A DNA stretch of 6,090 nt from JAHJRJ01 sp037443685 (GTDB lineage Bacteria > Bacteroidota > Ignavibacteria > UBA10030 > BY39), in contig JBBINX010000106.1 in NCBI GenBank assembly GCA_037443685.1, positions 1 to 6,090 of the forward strand, given 5' to 3'. Below are positions 6,083 to 6,090 of this stretch, piece by piece. Made by a program: the position numbers and the translations under genes. How positions within the stretch are numbered: position 1 is the stretch's first letter; each line of letters starts with the position of its first letter. Below the pieces are notes generated by a model. That model searched no databases and was not told the origin of the DNA. It saw only the letters and a program-made list of their open reading frames with translations.

Positions 6083-6090
6083 AATTATAA

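Noticed and set aside
1..6090. A novel defence, mobile or biosynthetic system
   Set aside because: All coding capacity is accounted for by lysC, lysA and nuoA-F. There are no integrase, transposase, toxin, CRISPR or unknown genes, and no abrupt compositional change.

Overview
All eight genes in this window lie on the minus strand, so the biological order runs from the right-hand end to the left. The order is lysC, lysA, a 92-bp intergenic region, then nuoA, nuoB, nuoC, nuoD, nuoE and the first 68 codons of nuoF, which is cut by the left edge. Every gene is a recognisable housekeeping gene. No mobile element, CRISPR array, tRNA or rRNA was seen, and the spacing is compact throughout.

Right part (3436-6082): lysC encodes an aspartate kinase of the E. 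coli LysC type with two C-terminal ACT domains. It is followed 13 bp later by lysA, the PLP-dependent diaminopimelate decarboxylase. These are the first committed step and the last step of the diaminopimelate route to lysine, and their closeness suggests one transcript. LysA carries Gln where the fold-type III family normally has the Glu of its EPGR motif, which is the most notable residue-level oddity in the window.

Middle (3344-3435): the only sizeable non-coding stretch. It holds a candidate promoter of the Bacteroidota form (TTTG, 20 bp, TAAATTTG), a small dyad overlapping its upstream element, and a 13-bp perfect direct repeat of 16-bp period in the predicted nuoA leader.

Left part (1-3343): the start of a canonical nuo operon for complex I (NADH:quinone oxidoreductase), with nuoC and nuoD as separate genes. 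NuoA is a membrane subunit. NuoB, NuoC and NuoD form the quinone-reducing connecting module. NuoE and NuoF belong to the NADH-oxidising module. A run of 74 undetermined bases lies inside nuoE and hides its second iron-sulfur cysteine pair, but the reading frame continues across it.

Organism: AT-rich DNA, mostly weak or absent Shine-Dalgarno sequences, a Bacteroidota-like promoter, separate nuoC and nuoD, and the presence of nuoE and nuoF together suggest a respiring member of the Bacteroidota/Chlorobiota/Ignavibacteria group. This is an inference from style and general resemblance, not a demonstrated assignment. The N-run suggests a draft or metagenome assembly. I see no previously undescribed system here; the findings are small regulatory and residue-level points.
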